Shown here: piece by piece, positions 1 to 8,589 of the stretch
How positions within the stretch are numbered: the first letter of the stretch is position 1
Layout of the letters: the number at the start of each line of letters is the position of its first letter
Source of the DNA: Methanimicrococcus blatticola
GTDB lineage: Archaea; Halobacteriota; Methanosarcinia; Methanosarcinales; Methanosarcinaceae
NCBI RefSeq assembly: GCF_004363215.1
Contig: NZ_SNYS01000007.1
Span: forward strand, 176,713 to 240,712
Reading direction: 5' to 3'
DNA length: 64,000 bases
Program-made: the position numbers and the translations under genes
The notes under the pieces: model-generated
Told to the model about the DNA's origin: nothing
Databases searched by the model: none
Seen by the model: only the letters and a program-made list of their open reading frames with translations

Positions 1-178
1 TGAGCGGCTTTTTTTGGTAAACGGGACGGTTATCCGTTTCTCTGCCGTACGGGAGATAATCCAAAACCCAAACCCATTCTTCGCGGTCATCGCGTCCGCT
101 CTCTTGCTTGCGGTCGCCATGGCGTCTGTGCTCAAACGTGGGATCTGCTCTCGGTCTGTTCGGGATTTCATCAGTCAT
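1..178 (-). CDS. DUF655 family protein, N-terminal fragment cut by window edge
   Basis: The first 59 codons are present; the rest lies outside the window. The ATG is preceded by a GGAG-containing Shine-Dalgarno. After a charged, disordered-looking start, the segment EEWVWVLDYLPYGRETDNRP appears, which matches the conserved start of archaeal DUF655 (COG1491), a family predicted to bind RNA. No function is established. Identification rests on this one block, since the remainder is missing. The opposite-strand reading frame here is a shadow. Confidence 0.75.
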   Translation of the reverse strand, partial: MTDEIPNRPRADPTFEHRRHGDRKQESGRDDREEWVWVLDYLPYGRETDNRPVYQKKPL

Positions 179-556
179 AATATATACTCTCCGTTATTGT
201 GATTGAGATGACGGTTTCAAATGTGCCGATGATTGACACTGGTCACTCTTTATAAGTTATAAATCATCTCGGATTTGTTCAAATACAATTCTAATTTTTA
301 TTCAGTTGTTTATATAGTTAACACCTTGTGTTGTTTAATAATCAAATAAGCATATGCCCTCGATCGAAACCCGATTCACGATCGGATTCCGATTTTTATT
401 TTTTATAAGATATGTCTAACTCAATAATGATTCTATTTATTCACTTCAAATATAAATAGGAGACTCATATAAAAGAAAAAGAAACAAACAGTAAAGAAAG
501 AAAAAGAGATTAAAAAAAGTAAAAAGGATATTAAAAGAGAATAAACGGTAAAAAAT
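179..556. other. AT-rich divergent intergenic region with a possible small RNA
   Basis: No protein gene is apparent. TATA-like sequences lie near 248-262 and 445-455; the second is well placed for the PAP2 gene downstream. A short hairpin, ATCGG/CCGAT with a 3-base loop (381-393), is followed by a T-rich run to 405 and looks like a plus-strand terminator with no gene before it. A short transcript starting after the first TATA box would fit, but this is weak. Confidence 0.35.
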
Positions 557-1141
557 ATGTTCGAACTTATTCAACTCATTCAATCCTTTGATTTTTACAT
601 AATTCTTCAAATTTACCAGACCGGCGGAATTTCATTTATAGACACGGTCGCCGTCCTTTTTTCTTATGCAGGAAGCCTTCGCCTCGGCGCGCTTTTTCTC
701 TGCCTCTTTTTTTGGATGAAAAAGGAAACCCGCCCGATAACATTCATTTTATTTTCAGCCGTTTTACTCAGTGCCGGCATCACATGGATCATAAAAGAAA
801 TCATCGACCGCCCGAGGCCTTACATTGAACTCGGTTTAACAGCAGCGGACATGCTGATTCGAACAGATCCGACCGTTTCGTTCCCGTCCGGTCACACCGC
901 AACGGCATTTACAACCGCGACGGTTGTCGCCCGATATTTCAAAAAATGGGCGATTCCCGCTTTATTTTTAGCATGCCTCGCGGGACTTTCCCGAATTTAT
1001 TTATTAGTCCACTACCCGTCAGATGTTGTGGCAGGCGCGCTGATTGGGATCATGTCGGCTGTTTTTGTAATATATTTCTATCAAAAAATAATTCAAAGAA
1101 TGGAAAATGAAAAATTGAAAATCCCGTTTTTTGAAAAATAA
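557..1141 (+). CDS. PAP2-superfamily membrane phosphatase
   Basis: Integral membrane phosphatase of the PAP2 (phosphatidic acid phosphatase type 2) family, 194 residues with about five or six hydrophobic segments. The three family motifs are in order: KEIIDRPRP (K-x6-RP), PSGH, and SRIYLLVHYPSD (SR-x5-H-x3-D with the catalytic His). Members hydrolyse lipid phosphates or polyprenyl pyrophosphates. In archaea a role in recycling polyprenyl carriers is plausible, but the substrate cannot be read from sequence. It stands alone, followed by a repeat array. Confidence 0.85.
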   Translation: MFELIQLIQSFDFYIILQIYQTGGISFIDTVAVLFSYAGSLRLGALFLCLFFWMKKETRPITFILFSAVLLSAGITWIIKEIIDRPRPYIELGLTAADMLIRTDPTVSFPSGHTATAFTTATVVARYFKKWAIPALFLACLAGLSRIYLLVHYPSDVVAGALIGIMSAVFVIYFYQKIIQRMENEKLKIPFFEK

Positions 1142-1830
1142 AAACCGAACGCCGATTAAACCCTAAAAAATAAACCAACTATTTGTTTTGGGTTTTAACG
1201 GGCGTTCAGGTTTGATAAAATAAACAAAAACGGATTTTGGTTTTGTTTAATTTGAAGAAAATCTCACAAACGACCGCAATTCAAGATTTTACGAGCGAAG
1301 CGAGTAAAATTGAAGAATTGCGGATTATTCCCCGCCGTTGATAAACCCGATTCGACAAATAATTTAGTCAATTACAATTTAGCCAATTTACGATTTAGTC
1401 AATTTAAAATCTAGCCAATTTAATCAATTAAATCCGACAGAATCTGTTGTTTATTCAACGAATGGGACGAATCTCCAACTCCTTCTTTCACTCGCTAACG
1501 CTCGTGAAACGCGTCGTTGGAGGCGGTTGTTTTGGTTTTTCAATTATATTGCTAAAACCCAAACATCGCTTTTTTTGAAAATTAATAAAAAATGAACGCC
1601 GATTAAATCTTAAACTCAAAAATCGGCATTTCATTTCGGATTTTATCGGGCGTTCGGATTTATTGAAAAAAAATGAAAAACGATGTTTGGTTTTTGTTTT
1701 AATTTGATGAAAAGTTCAAATACGACCGCAATTGAAATTTCATGAGCGGAGCGAATGAAATTGAAAATTGCAGGTTATTCCCCGCCGTCGCTAAACTCGA
1801 TTCCACGAATAATTTGATTAATTTACAATT
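1142..1830 (+). repeat. Hairpin repeat array, family A, first locus (two tandem units)
   Basis: Two copies of a roughly 400-base unit, the second truncated at its right side. Each begins with an inverted repeat of GAACGCC and GGCGTTC (about 1147-1212 and 1589-1655). It continues with a long hairpin: at 1274-1323 arms CCGCAATTC/GAATTGCGG and ATTTTAC/GTAAAAT enclose the loop GAGCGAAGCGA. Unit 1 also carries a third hairpin near 1478-1528 (TCCAAC/GTTGGA around TTTCAC/GTGAAA). In unit 2 the inner stem is ATTTCAT/ATGAAAT, so the pairing is kept while the sequence differs. Related units sit at 26.4-27.3 kb in the same orientation. No coding potential is seen. Confidence 0.85.
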
Positions 1831-1942
1831 TAGCCAATTTACAAAAATCATAACAGAAATAAAAAACGAAAGCATCCGCTTTCAGATTTTAATAAAATAA
1901 AAAAGAAATGAAAAGTAAAAAGAATGAAAAAGAAGTCTCGAA

Positions 1943-2134
1943 TTATTCGAGAACTTCAAGAATGTGGGTGGTAATGTTAGATTTACCGCCGGTGCTTTCG
2001 GATAAGGTTCTGCCGCAAACGTTGCAGACGACCTTTCTGCTGGCACTGCCGAAGATAATCTGTTCATTTTCACAGTCGTTGCATTTCACGCGCAAGAATC
2101 TGCTTTTGGGTTTGTTTGTATAATCTGCTGCCAT
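1943..2134 (-). CDS. rps27e: Ribosomal protein eS27 (S27e)
   Basis: Small-subunit zinc-ribbon ribosomal protein of 63 residues, normal for archaea. Two CxxC pairs, CNDC (residues 18-21) and CNVC (37-40), bind the zinc. I start at [10 protein letters not shown] because GGAGTGA lies a few bases upstream; a longer reading would run into the neighbouring gene without a ribosome site. It follows rpl44e by five bases and shares its operon, an arrangement common in archaea. Confidence 0.95.
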   Translation of the reverse strand: MAADYTNKPKSRFLRVKCNDCENEQIIFGSASRKVVCNVCGRTLSESTGGKSNITTHILEVLE

Positions 2135-2139
2135 TGTGC

Positions 2140-2418
2140 TCACTCCACGAATTCGAATTTCTTTGCTCTGAAGCCTTTTCTCTGGTGTGCTTTTTTGCAC
2201 TCGTTACATCTGTATTTCAATGCAACTTTCTTGGTCGGTTTGTCGCCGCCGGGAACCTTAGAGAATTTACCGGCGTTACCGATACCGGTCTGTCTTTTCT
2301 TTTGTCTGGCAATCATTGTAAGAGAGGAGGCTTTGCCTTTCTTAACTCTCTCCAAAGAGATTTCCGTGTGCTTTTTGCAGAACGGGCAATATGTTTTAAT
2401 GGTCTTGGGCATCTTCAT
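2140..2418 (-). CDS. rpl44e: Ribosomal protein eL42 (L44e)
   Basis: Large-subunit zinc-binding ribosomal protein, 92 residues, rich in Lys and Arg, with CPFC near residues 11-14 and CNEC near 71-74. The first ATG (MKMPKT) has AGGTGA six bases upstream; a second in-frame ATG two codons later would put that site too far away. It is directly followed by rps27e. The gap separating it from the primase/GINS genes contains a terminator-like hairpin, so it may have its own promoter. Confidence 0.95.
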   Translation of the reverse strand: MKMPKTIKTYCPFCKKHTEISLERVKKGKASSLTMIARQKKRQTGIGNAGKFSKVPGGDKPTKKVALKYRCNECKKAHQRKGFRAKKFEFVE

Positions 2419-2560
2419 GATGTTTCACCTGCGATTCCTTAATAACATCCAACGGGATAAGCCCCGCCGAATTCAAATAAAGTACAAAAGGATCCGTTGC
2501 CGGAATGACATCATCGGTCGCGCGCTTCTGAACGAATCAGTACGCCGTTTCTCACAATAA

Positions 2561-2582
2561 ATATCGGGACGCACATCCCGGT
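2561..2582 (-). terminator. Hairpin downstream of gins51
   Basis: CGGGA and TCCCG pair around a six-base loop just beyond the GINS stop codon, followed on the minus strand by ATATTTATT. It may end the priS-gins51 transcript. Weak, as the T-run is interrupted. Confidence 0.35.
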
Positions 2583-2625
2583 CAAGACATAAGATGCAGA
2601 AAATGAATAATTCATTCCCGCAACA

Positions 2626-3393
2626 TCAGGACTCAGGATTGCCTTCGGAACTGCCGGTTATACCTTGAGCGACACCGCGTTTAATCAGCAAATTCGCATT
2701 CGCGGCCGGCAATTCGACCTCATCCTGCGCTTTTAACTGATAAGTACGCTTATCTTCGCCCATAAATTCAGGTAAATCCTTTAATATTCGGACAAAAACG
2801 TAATTCTCATTTATAACATTTGCGGAAGATGCAGGTGCCTGATTTGTGGTGGGTGCGGCAGGCCTGTCAGAAACGGCTGTCTCTTTGGCGGGCGGTTCCT
2901 CCGACTTTGGCTGAGATTTCGGCTCACTCTTTTGAATCGGCATCTGACCTTTTGATTCGGTTTTAAAAACGGGTTTTTCCGATTCCTCTTTGTCCGCATC
3001 TACCAAATCAGCAATCAATGCGGTGCGCGCTTTTAAAATTGCGCGAAGAACATCTTCATAAAGTTCCTGTTCCGCCGGCAATAATTTGTCGACATCTTTT
3101 TTCAAAAGAATATTTTTAGAATTCGTAAAAGCGCCTGACGTTGCGCGTTCCACCACTTTGCCGGCGCGCTTCATGAAAACGGTTTCAACATCCGTGACAA
3201 GACCGGAAAGTTCGTCTTCCAGCATCTTGTATTCAACAGACCTCGGGCGACCGATTTTTACCATTTCGGATTCCAGTTCTTTAGCGGCTGCTGTCGCCGT
3301 CGAATAGAAATCTGACGGAATAGGTTTCAAATCGCGGGCCTTCTCCCTGCGAACCGTTTGTTTAACCTCTTCAAGCGTTTTATCAATATCCAT
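2626..3393 (-). CDS. gins51: GINS complex subunit, Gins51 (Gins15) type
   Basis: Archaeal replicative-helicase accessory protein, 255 residues. The N-terminal alpha-helical A domain is followed by a Lys/Glu/Pro-rich linker (about residues 145-190). The C-terminal B domain reads FVRILKDLPEFMG...LPAANANLLIKRGVA, the order typical of Gins51, in which the small beta domain is C-terminal. I choose the ATG at MDIDK, nine bases after GGGAG; a TTG three codons upstream is too close to that site. The start overlaps the end of priS by 11 bases, implying translational coupling, and GINS51 next to PriS is a familiar archaeal pairing. Confidence 0.88.
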   Translation of the reverse strand: MDIDKTLEEVKQTVRREKARDLKPIPSDFYSTATAAAKELESEMVKIGRPRSVEYKMLEDELSGLVTDVETVFMKRAGKVVERATSGAFTNSKNILLKKDVDKLLPAEQELYEDVLRAILKARTALIADLVDADKEESEKPVFKTESKGQMPIQKSEPKSQPKSEEPPAKETAVSDRPAAPTTNQAPASSANVINENYVFVRILKDLPEFMGEDKRTYQLKAQDEVELPAANANLLIKRGVAQGITGSSEGNPES

Positions 3394-4612
3394 AATTTGC
3401 AACTCCCCTGCACATCAAGTATACAGCGGCGTATTCGGGAAGTTCTTCCTTCCCTTCGACCACGGAAAATTCCTGTCCGTTGAGCAGGAACGAAAACGGA
3501 CGCTGAATTCGAACCTTTGTCGGTTTGTCATCAAACGCCAGCGAATTCGTTAGCGGATTATAATCAGGCAGCTGATCGAATTTCAGTGTCTGCACTTCAA
3601 AGCCCGAGCCGCCGTGAAGCGATCCCGGGAAACGAATCAGTCTCTTAATGTCACCCGTCACCGGCTCGTCAACACTGGCGCCGGCATCGACACCGAATTC
3701 CGCGACGGTTTTTTGAATGATATACTCAATAATTCCTTTAAAATCTTTGACGGGAAAATCCAATCGTCCTTTGTCTGTGATTTCGGAAAGCAAAGACTCA
3801 TCCGATGCAAACCCTGCCAGCTTTTTTAAAGTGGCATCACCTGCTATTTTATTCTCCTTTAAGTCTTTAAACATTTCCTTAGGATTGTCTTTTCCTTTCT
3901 CAGCTTCAGTTTTCAAATAATCAACGACATATCCGGCGATGCGTTTGCCCCAGCCGTTTTCATACCCTTCCAAAACCCATTTCGTCGGAATTTTGCCGCG
4001 CTTGCCCATGAATTCTTTAGAACCCGAGCCGGTATCGCCGACCATTGCGACTTCTTTAAAGAAGAATTTGAAATCCAAATCGCGCCCGCTGATGTAATTC
4101 ACAATTTCACGGCGCTCGGCACTGTCCAGTTGAGAGATTTTGTCATCGTAAACGTGGAAGTGATAACCGCGGCCGCCGGAAAAGACGAGTTCGATGTTGT
4201 CTTCGGAAAACCCGAAATCATCCGTTAAAAAATCGGCGAGCTTGAGCGACTCCGCTTTCACGTGATCCAGCATATCGGAATACGTCATTTTCGCGCCCGG
4301 CAAGTGATCGGCATCCAAATCGAAAATCAGATCCGCGCCTTTCCACCCTTTTTGATCCATGCGCGGCGCGCCCGGCATATCGTAATAAGCAACAGAATAA
4401 TAAACATGCGCCGGTGCCATGCCGATTAAATATTCGGAAACTTCATTGAAAGAGCCGAAATATTTGTGGCGTTTCATAATGACATCGGGCATCGGGTCAA
4501 ATGAAATAAATCCCCATTCCCGCGACGTGAAAGAGGGCGGAAGCTGGAGATTTAAATTTTTATAATGCGCTTGAAATTTCGCCTTTAAGAAACGCTTTGT
4601 CAGCTCGTCCAT
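3383..4612 (-). CDS. priS: DNA primase small (catalytic) subunit PriS
   Basis: Catalytic subunit of archaeal/eukaryotic primase, 409 residues. IFDLDADHL (about residues 96-104) supplies the metal-binding aspartates. SGGRGYHFH (about 152-160) is the nucleotide-binding SGGRGxH motif, and RFPGSLHGGSG near residue 330 is the conserved C-terminal active-site segment. The ATG chosen (MDELTKRF) has GGTG just upstream; earlier in-frame starts lack a ribosome site. The partner priL lies 18 kb away on the other strand. priS is divergent from rqcH and overlaps gins51. Confidence 0.95.
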   Translation of the reverse strand: MDELTKRFLKAKFQAHYKNLNLQLPPSFTSREWGFISFDPMPDVIMKRHKYFGSFNEVSEYLIGMAPAHVYYSVAYYDMPGAPRMDQKGWKGADLIFDLDADHLPGAKMTYSDMLDHVKAESLKLADFLTDDFGFSEDNIELVFSGGRGYHFHVYDDKISQLDSAERREIVNYISGRDLDFKFFFKEVAMVGDTGSGSKEFMGKRGKIPTKWVLEGYENGWGKRIAGYVVDYLKTEAEKGKDNPKEMFKDLKENKIAGDATLKKLAGFASDESLLSEITDKGRLDFPVKDFKGIIEYIIQKTVAEFGVDAGASVDEPVTGDIKRLIRFPGSLHGGSGFEVQTLKFDQLPDYNPLTNSLAFDDKPTKVRIQRPFSFLLNGQEFSVVEGKEELPEYAAVYLMCRGVANYGY

Positions 4613-4692
4613 TTTCACACCGGTTTGATAAAACAATAGAATTCAGAGATAATAGAAATAAAATTCAGATTTAGAAACTCTGAATGTCGATA

Positions 4693-4702
4693 ATATTTAT
4701 AG
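4693..4702 (+). promoter_or_regulatory. TATA box for rqcH
   Basis: ATATTTATAG is centred about 30 bases before the rqcH ATG. No Shine-Dalgarno lies before that ATG, so a leaderless or nearly leaderless transcript is likely. Confidence 0.5.
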
Positions 4703-4727
4703 ACATTTTGTTATTATATATCTTTCA

Positions 4728-6938
4728 ATGAAACAAGAAATGACGAGCGCGGATGTGGCCGCGATTGTTGCGGAATTAACAACCGGAGAAACAACTCTTC
4801 TCGACGCGAAGATCGAAAAGATTTACCAGCCGGATGAAAATGAGATCCGGATTAACTTATTTGCCAGAAACCGCGGCCGAGATAATTTAATTATCGAAAG
4901 CGGCAGACGCCTGCATATGAGCAAATATCTGAAAGAATCGCCGAAAGTCGCGCAAAGCTTTCCGATGCTTCTTCGAAAATACATCATGGGTGCCAGAATT
5001 ATCTCAATCGAACAGCACGAATTTGACAGAATTATCAAAATCGGACTTCTGCGCGGCGGTGAAGAAAGCATTCTGATTGCCGAGCTTTTTTCCAAAGGAA
5101 ACATCATTTTGACCGACAAAGAAGGAAAAATCATCCTCCCGATGAAGCCGGTCACGTTTAAAGAGCGCCGCATTCGCTCGGGCGAAATTTACGAACTGCC
5201 GAAAAATCAAATCAATCCGATGAAAACAAGCGTTGAAGAAATGAAAGAAATTCTTTCAGCGTCCGACAGAGACGCGATTCGAACGCTTGCCAATCAATTC
5301 AATCTCGGCGGCCTTTATTCGGAAGAAGTTTTCAAGAGATGCAGTGTTGATAAAACAAAACCGGCCGCCGAATTAACGGATGACGAAATTCAAATTATTT
5401 ATGATACGATTAATGAAATGCTTGACCCGATTCGAAAAAGCAGTTTCAGTCCGAGACTGATTTTAAAGGAAAAGAAAGAGAACGGGAAAACTGATTCAAA
5501 TTCGAATAAAGGAAATGGGGGAGCGGTATCTGTTGCGGCCGACGCGCCGGCAGACAACGGCACGGCAGCAGGCAGCGATACGGCAGCAGACGGCAACACC
5601 GCCGAGCCGGCACCTGCCTTCACGCTGCCGCCCGGAATGGAGATTGCCGATGTTGTGGCACTCAATTTGGCGCAGCATAAAGGTTTGCCTTTTGTCGAAT
5701 TCAAAACATTCTCGGAGGCGTTGGATGAAGCATTCGGAAAAGCGGCGCTCAAAGAAGTTGAAGTGAAAAAGGAAGAAATCAAGCAGGATAAAAAACTCGG
5801 GATTTACGAGCGCCGCTTGAAACAGCAGACGGAAACGATTGAAAAATTTGATCGTGAGATTGAAAAGAATACGAAAATCGCCGAGTCGATTTATTCCAAT
5901 TACGCTTTTGTCGAGTCGATTTTAAATGTTCTCAACGGCGCGCGTGACAGTGGTCGCTCCTGGGATGAAATCAAGAAAATCATTGAAGGCGCCAAAAAGG
6001 AAAATTCAAACGAAGCCGCCAAAGCGATTGTTTCCATTCAGCCGGCAGACGCCTCCGTGACGGTGGATTTGACGGACTACAAAGCCGTTCTTGACATTCG
6101 AAAAACAATTCCGCAAAACGCCAATGTCTATTACGACCAGGCGAAAAAGTTTGAGAAAAAGAAAGACGGTGCCATCAAAGCACTCGCCGACACGCAAGCG
6201 ATTATTGAAAAGAAAGAAAAAGAGAAGAAGGAAGATAAATCCAAAGGCACCGACTTTGTCCTCAAACGAAAAAAGCATTGGTACGACCGCTTCAAGTGGT
6301 TCACATCCTCTGACGGATTTTTGGTTGTCGGCGGCAGAGATTCCGATTCCAACGAAGAAATTTTCAAAAAATACATGGAAAAACGCGACTTCGTTTTCCA
6401 CACCCAACACCCCGGCGCGCCGCTCACCGTCATTAAAACGGAAGGAAAGGAAGTGCCTGAAACAACGCTCTTTGAAGCCGCAACGTTTGCCGTTTCCCAC
6501 TCCACACTCTGGAAAGGCGGCAACGCATCCGGCGATTGTTACATGGTCAAAGGCGACCAGGTGTCAAAAACGCCGGAATCAGGCGAATACGTCCCGAAAG
6601 GATCGTTTATCATCAGAGGGGAGCGCCGCTACTTTGAAGACGTGATGCTTGAACTCGCCGTCGGCTTAGAGTTAAAAGCCGAGACGCGCGTCATCGGCGG
6701 CCCGATTTCAGCCGTCACGAAAAACGGCACATACGTTTGCGAAGTGATTCCCGGAAAATTCAATCAAAACGATTTGTCGAAAAAGATGTACCGCCTTTAT
6801 ACCGATGTTTTCCCTGATCAGAAATTTTTGAAACAGATTGCATCGCCTGATTTAATTGCGATGGTCATGCCGCCGGGTGAGTCAGATATCAGAAAAGGAC
6901 CTGACGGTGTAAAAGCGAAAAAAGAATCTGAAGAATAA
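4728..6938 (+). CDS. rqcH: Ribosome quality-control protein RqcH (NEMF/Rqc2/FbpA family)
   Basis: NFACT-domain protein that binds 50S subunits carrying stalled peptidyl-tRNA; bacterial RqcH recruits tRNA-Ala to add C-terminal alanine tails. Of 736 residues, the NFACT-N domain covers about 1-240, with the tRNA-contacting Asp-Arg pair at D100-R101 (HEFDRII). An Ala/Thr/Gly-rich low-complexity insert spans about 255-305, followed by helical coiled-coil segments (about 330-510) and the NFACT-R domain beginning KHWYDRFKWF near 516. pelA, another ribosome-rescue factor, lies two genes downstream. The Ala-rich insert looks like a lineage expansion. Confidence 0.92.
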   Translation: MKQEMTSADVAAIVAELTTGETTLLDAKIEKIYQPDENEIRINLFARNRGRDNLIIESGRRLHMSKYLKESPKVAQSFPMLLRKYIMGARIISIEQHEFDRIIKIGLLRGGEESILIAELFSKGNIILTDKEGKIILPMKPVTFKERRIRSGEIYELPKNQINPMKTSVEEMKEILSASDRDAIRTLANQFNLGGLYSEEVFKRCSVDKTKPAAELTDDEIQIIYDTINEMLDPIRKSSFSPRLILKEKKENGKTDSNSNKGNGGAVSVAADAPADNGTAAGSDTAADGNTAEPAPAFTLPPGMEIADVVALNLAQHKGLPFVEFKTFSEALDEAFGKAALKEVEVKKEEIKQDKKLGIYERRLKQQTETIEKFDREIEKNTKIAESIYSNYAFVESILNVLNGARDSGRSWDEIKKIIEGAKKENSNEAAKAIVSIQPADASVTVDLTDYKAVLDIRKTIPQNANVYYDQAKKFEKKKDGAIKALADTQAIIEKKEKEKKEDKSKGTDFVLKRKKHWYDRFKWFTSSDGFLVVGGRDSDSNEEIFKKYMEKRDFVFHTQHPGAPLTVIKTEGKEVPETTLFEAATFAVSHSTLWKGGNASGDCYMVKGDQVSKTPESGEYVPKGSFIIRGERRYFEDVMLELAVGLELKAETRVIGGPISAVTKNGTYVCEVIPGKFNQNDLSKKMYRLYTDVFPDQKFLKQIASPDLIAMVMPPGESDIRKGPDGVKAKKESEE

Positions 6939-6963
6939 AAGGAAAGAGAAGGGATTGAAAACA

Positions 6964-7392
6964 ATGATCGGCGTTGAAATTGATATGATTGTCTCTGACA
7001 GCCTCAAAGCGTTGGAATTATACGAAAAGATTTTTGAAGTCCAAAGGATTGAGGCAACAGACCTTGAAAAAGGATTAAATGAAGCCGTTTTCACGATTTA
7101 CGGCACACGTTTTCATTTGTTGGACGAAAATCCCGCATACGGCATGATCGCCGCGAAACCGGAAGAGACGAAAGCCATTTGGTTCAATATTATTGTGCCC
7201 GATATTGCAGAAACGTTCAAAAAAGCAACGGATGCGGGTTGTACGGTCATTCAGCCGATGACAGAGATGGAAGAAATGGGCGTTATCAACGCGATGTTTT
7301 CAGATGCGTTTGGAACTGTTTGGATGCTTCATCAAATTGTAAAAGAAGTCAGTTATGAAGACCGGGTGAAAGCGATGGAAAACATGAAATAA
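6964..7392 (+). CDS. VOC-superfamily (glyoxalase/PhnB-like) protein
   Basis: 142-residue vicinal-oxygen-chelate fold protein with paired beta-alpha-beta-beta-beta modules. DMIVSDSLKALELYEKIF starts the first and FGTVWMLHQIVKEVS ends the second, as in PhnB-like proteins. The substrate is unknown. The ATG is chosen over a TTG three codons earlier because AAGGGAT sits about eight bases upstream. It lies between rqcH and pelA on the same strand with a gap of only about 25 bases to rqcH, so co-transcription is likely, without an obvious functional link. Confidence 0.75.
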   Translation: MIGVEIDMIVSDSLKALELYEKIFEVQRIEATDLEKGLNEAVFTIYGTRFHLLDENPAYGMIAAKPEETKAIWFNIIVPDIAETFKKATDAGCTVIQPMTEMEEMGVINAMFSDAFGTVWMLHQIVKEVSYEDRVKAMENMK

Positions 7393-7476
7393 TTTTGCAG
7401 TATTAAGCAAAAACTTAGCAAAATCTCAGTAAAACTTAGCAAAAATAACAGATAAAACAAAACGGGCGGATTGAAA

Positions 7477-8544
7477 ATGAAAGTGTTAAAAAAAGATCTG
7501 AAAGGCCGAAGCGGCGAAATCGCGCTGTTAGCGGAGACGTTAGAGGATCTTTGGCACTTGAAATACATTATCGATCCGAATGATTTGATTTTCGCACTCA
7601 CCAAAAGAAAGCCGGAAGGCGCGAGTGATAAGATTCGCCCGGAAAAACTGGAAAAGGTAACGGTTCGCCTCGGCATTCGCGTTGAAAAAGTCGAGTTTCA
7701 CAAATTCGCGAACCGCTTGCGTATTCAAGGCGTGATTGAGCACGGCATGGATACCGGAATGCATCACACGCTCAACATTGAAGAAGGCATGAATCTCTCA
7801 ATTATTAAGAATGAATGGAAAAACGACCAGCTTGAGCGTATTAAGGAAGCGGAAATTGCCGGCAAACGTCCGTCCGTCATTATTGCAGGCATTGAAGAAG
7901 GCGATGCCGACATCGGTTTGGTACGTCATTACGGCATTGAACCGTATTCTCACATTCGCCAGTCTTCCGGAAAAAGAGAAAACGGGCTTCGCGATGTTTT
8001 CTTTAAAGAAATCGGCGAACAATTGAATTTTGTATATGATGAAAGCGCGGCAATCGTTGTCTGCGGCCCTGGTTTTACGAAAGATGATTTCATGGATTAT
8101 TTCAAGAAAGCGTATCCGGAAATTGCGTCTAAAACAGCGGTTGAAGACAGCACAATGATCGGGATTCCCGGCTTTTTGGAAGTCCTGAAAAAAGGTTCCA
8201 TTGATAAAATCATGCAGGAGTCACGCCTTTCTCGTGAAGCCGCAATGATGGATGAATTGCTCAAAGAAATCGCAATCGACGGCAAAGCCGCGTACGGCCC
8301 GGCAGAAGTCAAAACCGCCATTGATTACGGTGCCGTTGAAACACTACTCGTCGCCGATGAAAAACTGCGCGAAGAAAGAGAAACAGCGAACAGCGCATCC
8401 GATTTATCGATTGAAAAAATGATGAAAGACACTGAAGCGGGACAAGGAAAAATCATTGTCTTCAGCACGGAATTTGAGCCGGGACAGAAATTGAATTCAC
8501 TCGGCGGCATCGCGGCGATTTTAAGATATAAATTGGCGCAATGA
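7477..8544 (+). CDS. pelA: Pelota, mRNA surveillance / ribosome rescue factor
   Basis: Archaeal Pelota (aPelota, Dom34), 355 residues, the eRF1-like factor that with aEF1A-GTP enters stalled ribosomes lacking a stop codon and, with ABCE1, splits them. The N-terminal Sm-like domain opens MKVLKKDLKGRSGEIALL. The central domain contains RPSVIIAGIEEGDADIGLV, and the C-terminal eRF1-3-like domain ends with GGIAAILRYKL. No GGQ motif is present, as expected for Pelota. GGGCGGA precedes the ATG; a TTG two codons upstream overlaps that site. Direct repeats of AAAACTTAGCAAAA occupy the leader (7409-7444). Confidence 0.95.
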   Translation: MKVLKKDLKGRSGEIALLAETLEDLWHLKYIIDPNDLIFALTKRKPEGASDKIRPEKLEKVTVRLGIRVEKVEFHKFANRLRIQGVIEHGMDTGMHHTLNIEEGMNLSIIKNEWKNDQLERIKEAEIAGKRPSVIIAGIEEGDADIGLVRHYGIEPYSHIRQSSGKRENGLRDVFFKEIGEQLNFVYDESAAIVVCGPGFTKDDFMDYFKKAYPEIASKTAVEDSTMIGIPGFLEVLKKGSIDKIMQESRLSREAAMMDELLKEIAIDGKAAYGPAEVKTAIDYGAVETLLVADEKLREERETANSASDLSIEKMMKDTEAGQGKIIVFSTEFEPGQKLNSLGGIAAILRYKLAQ

Positions 8545-8589
8545 GTCACGATTTTTAAAAATTAAAAACGAAAATACTTTTTTGGAAAT

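Noticed and set aside
14..202. 62-codon plus-strand ORF at the window start
   Set aside because: Shadow of the DUF655 gene on the other strand, which has a ribosome site and a recognisable family motif.
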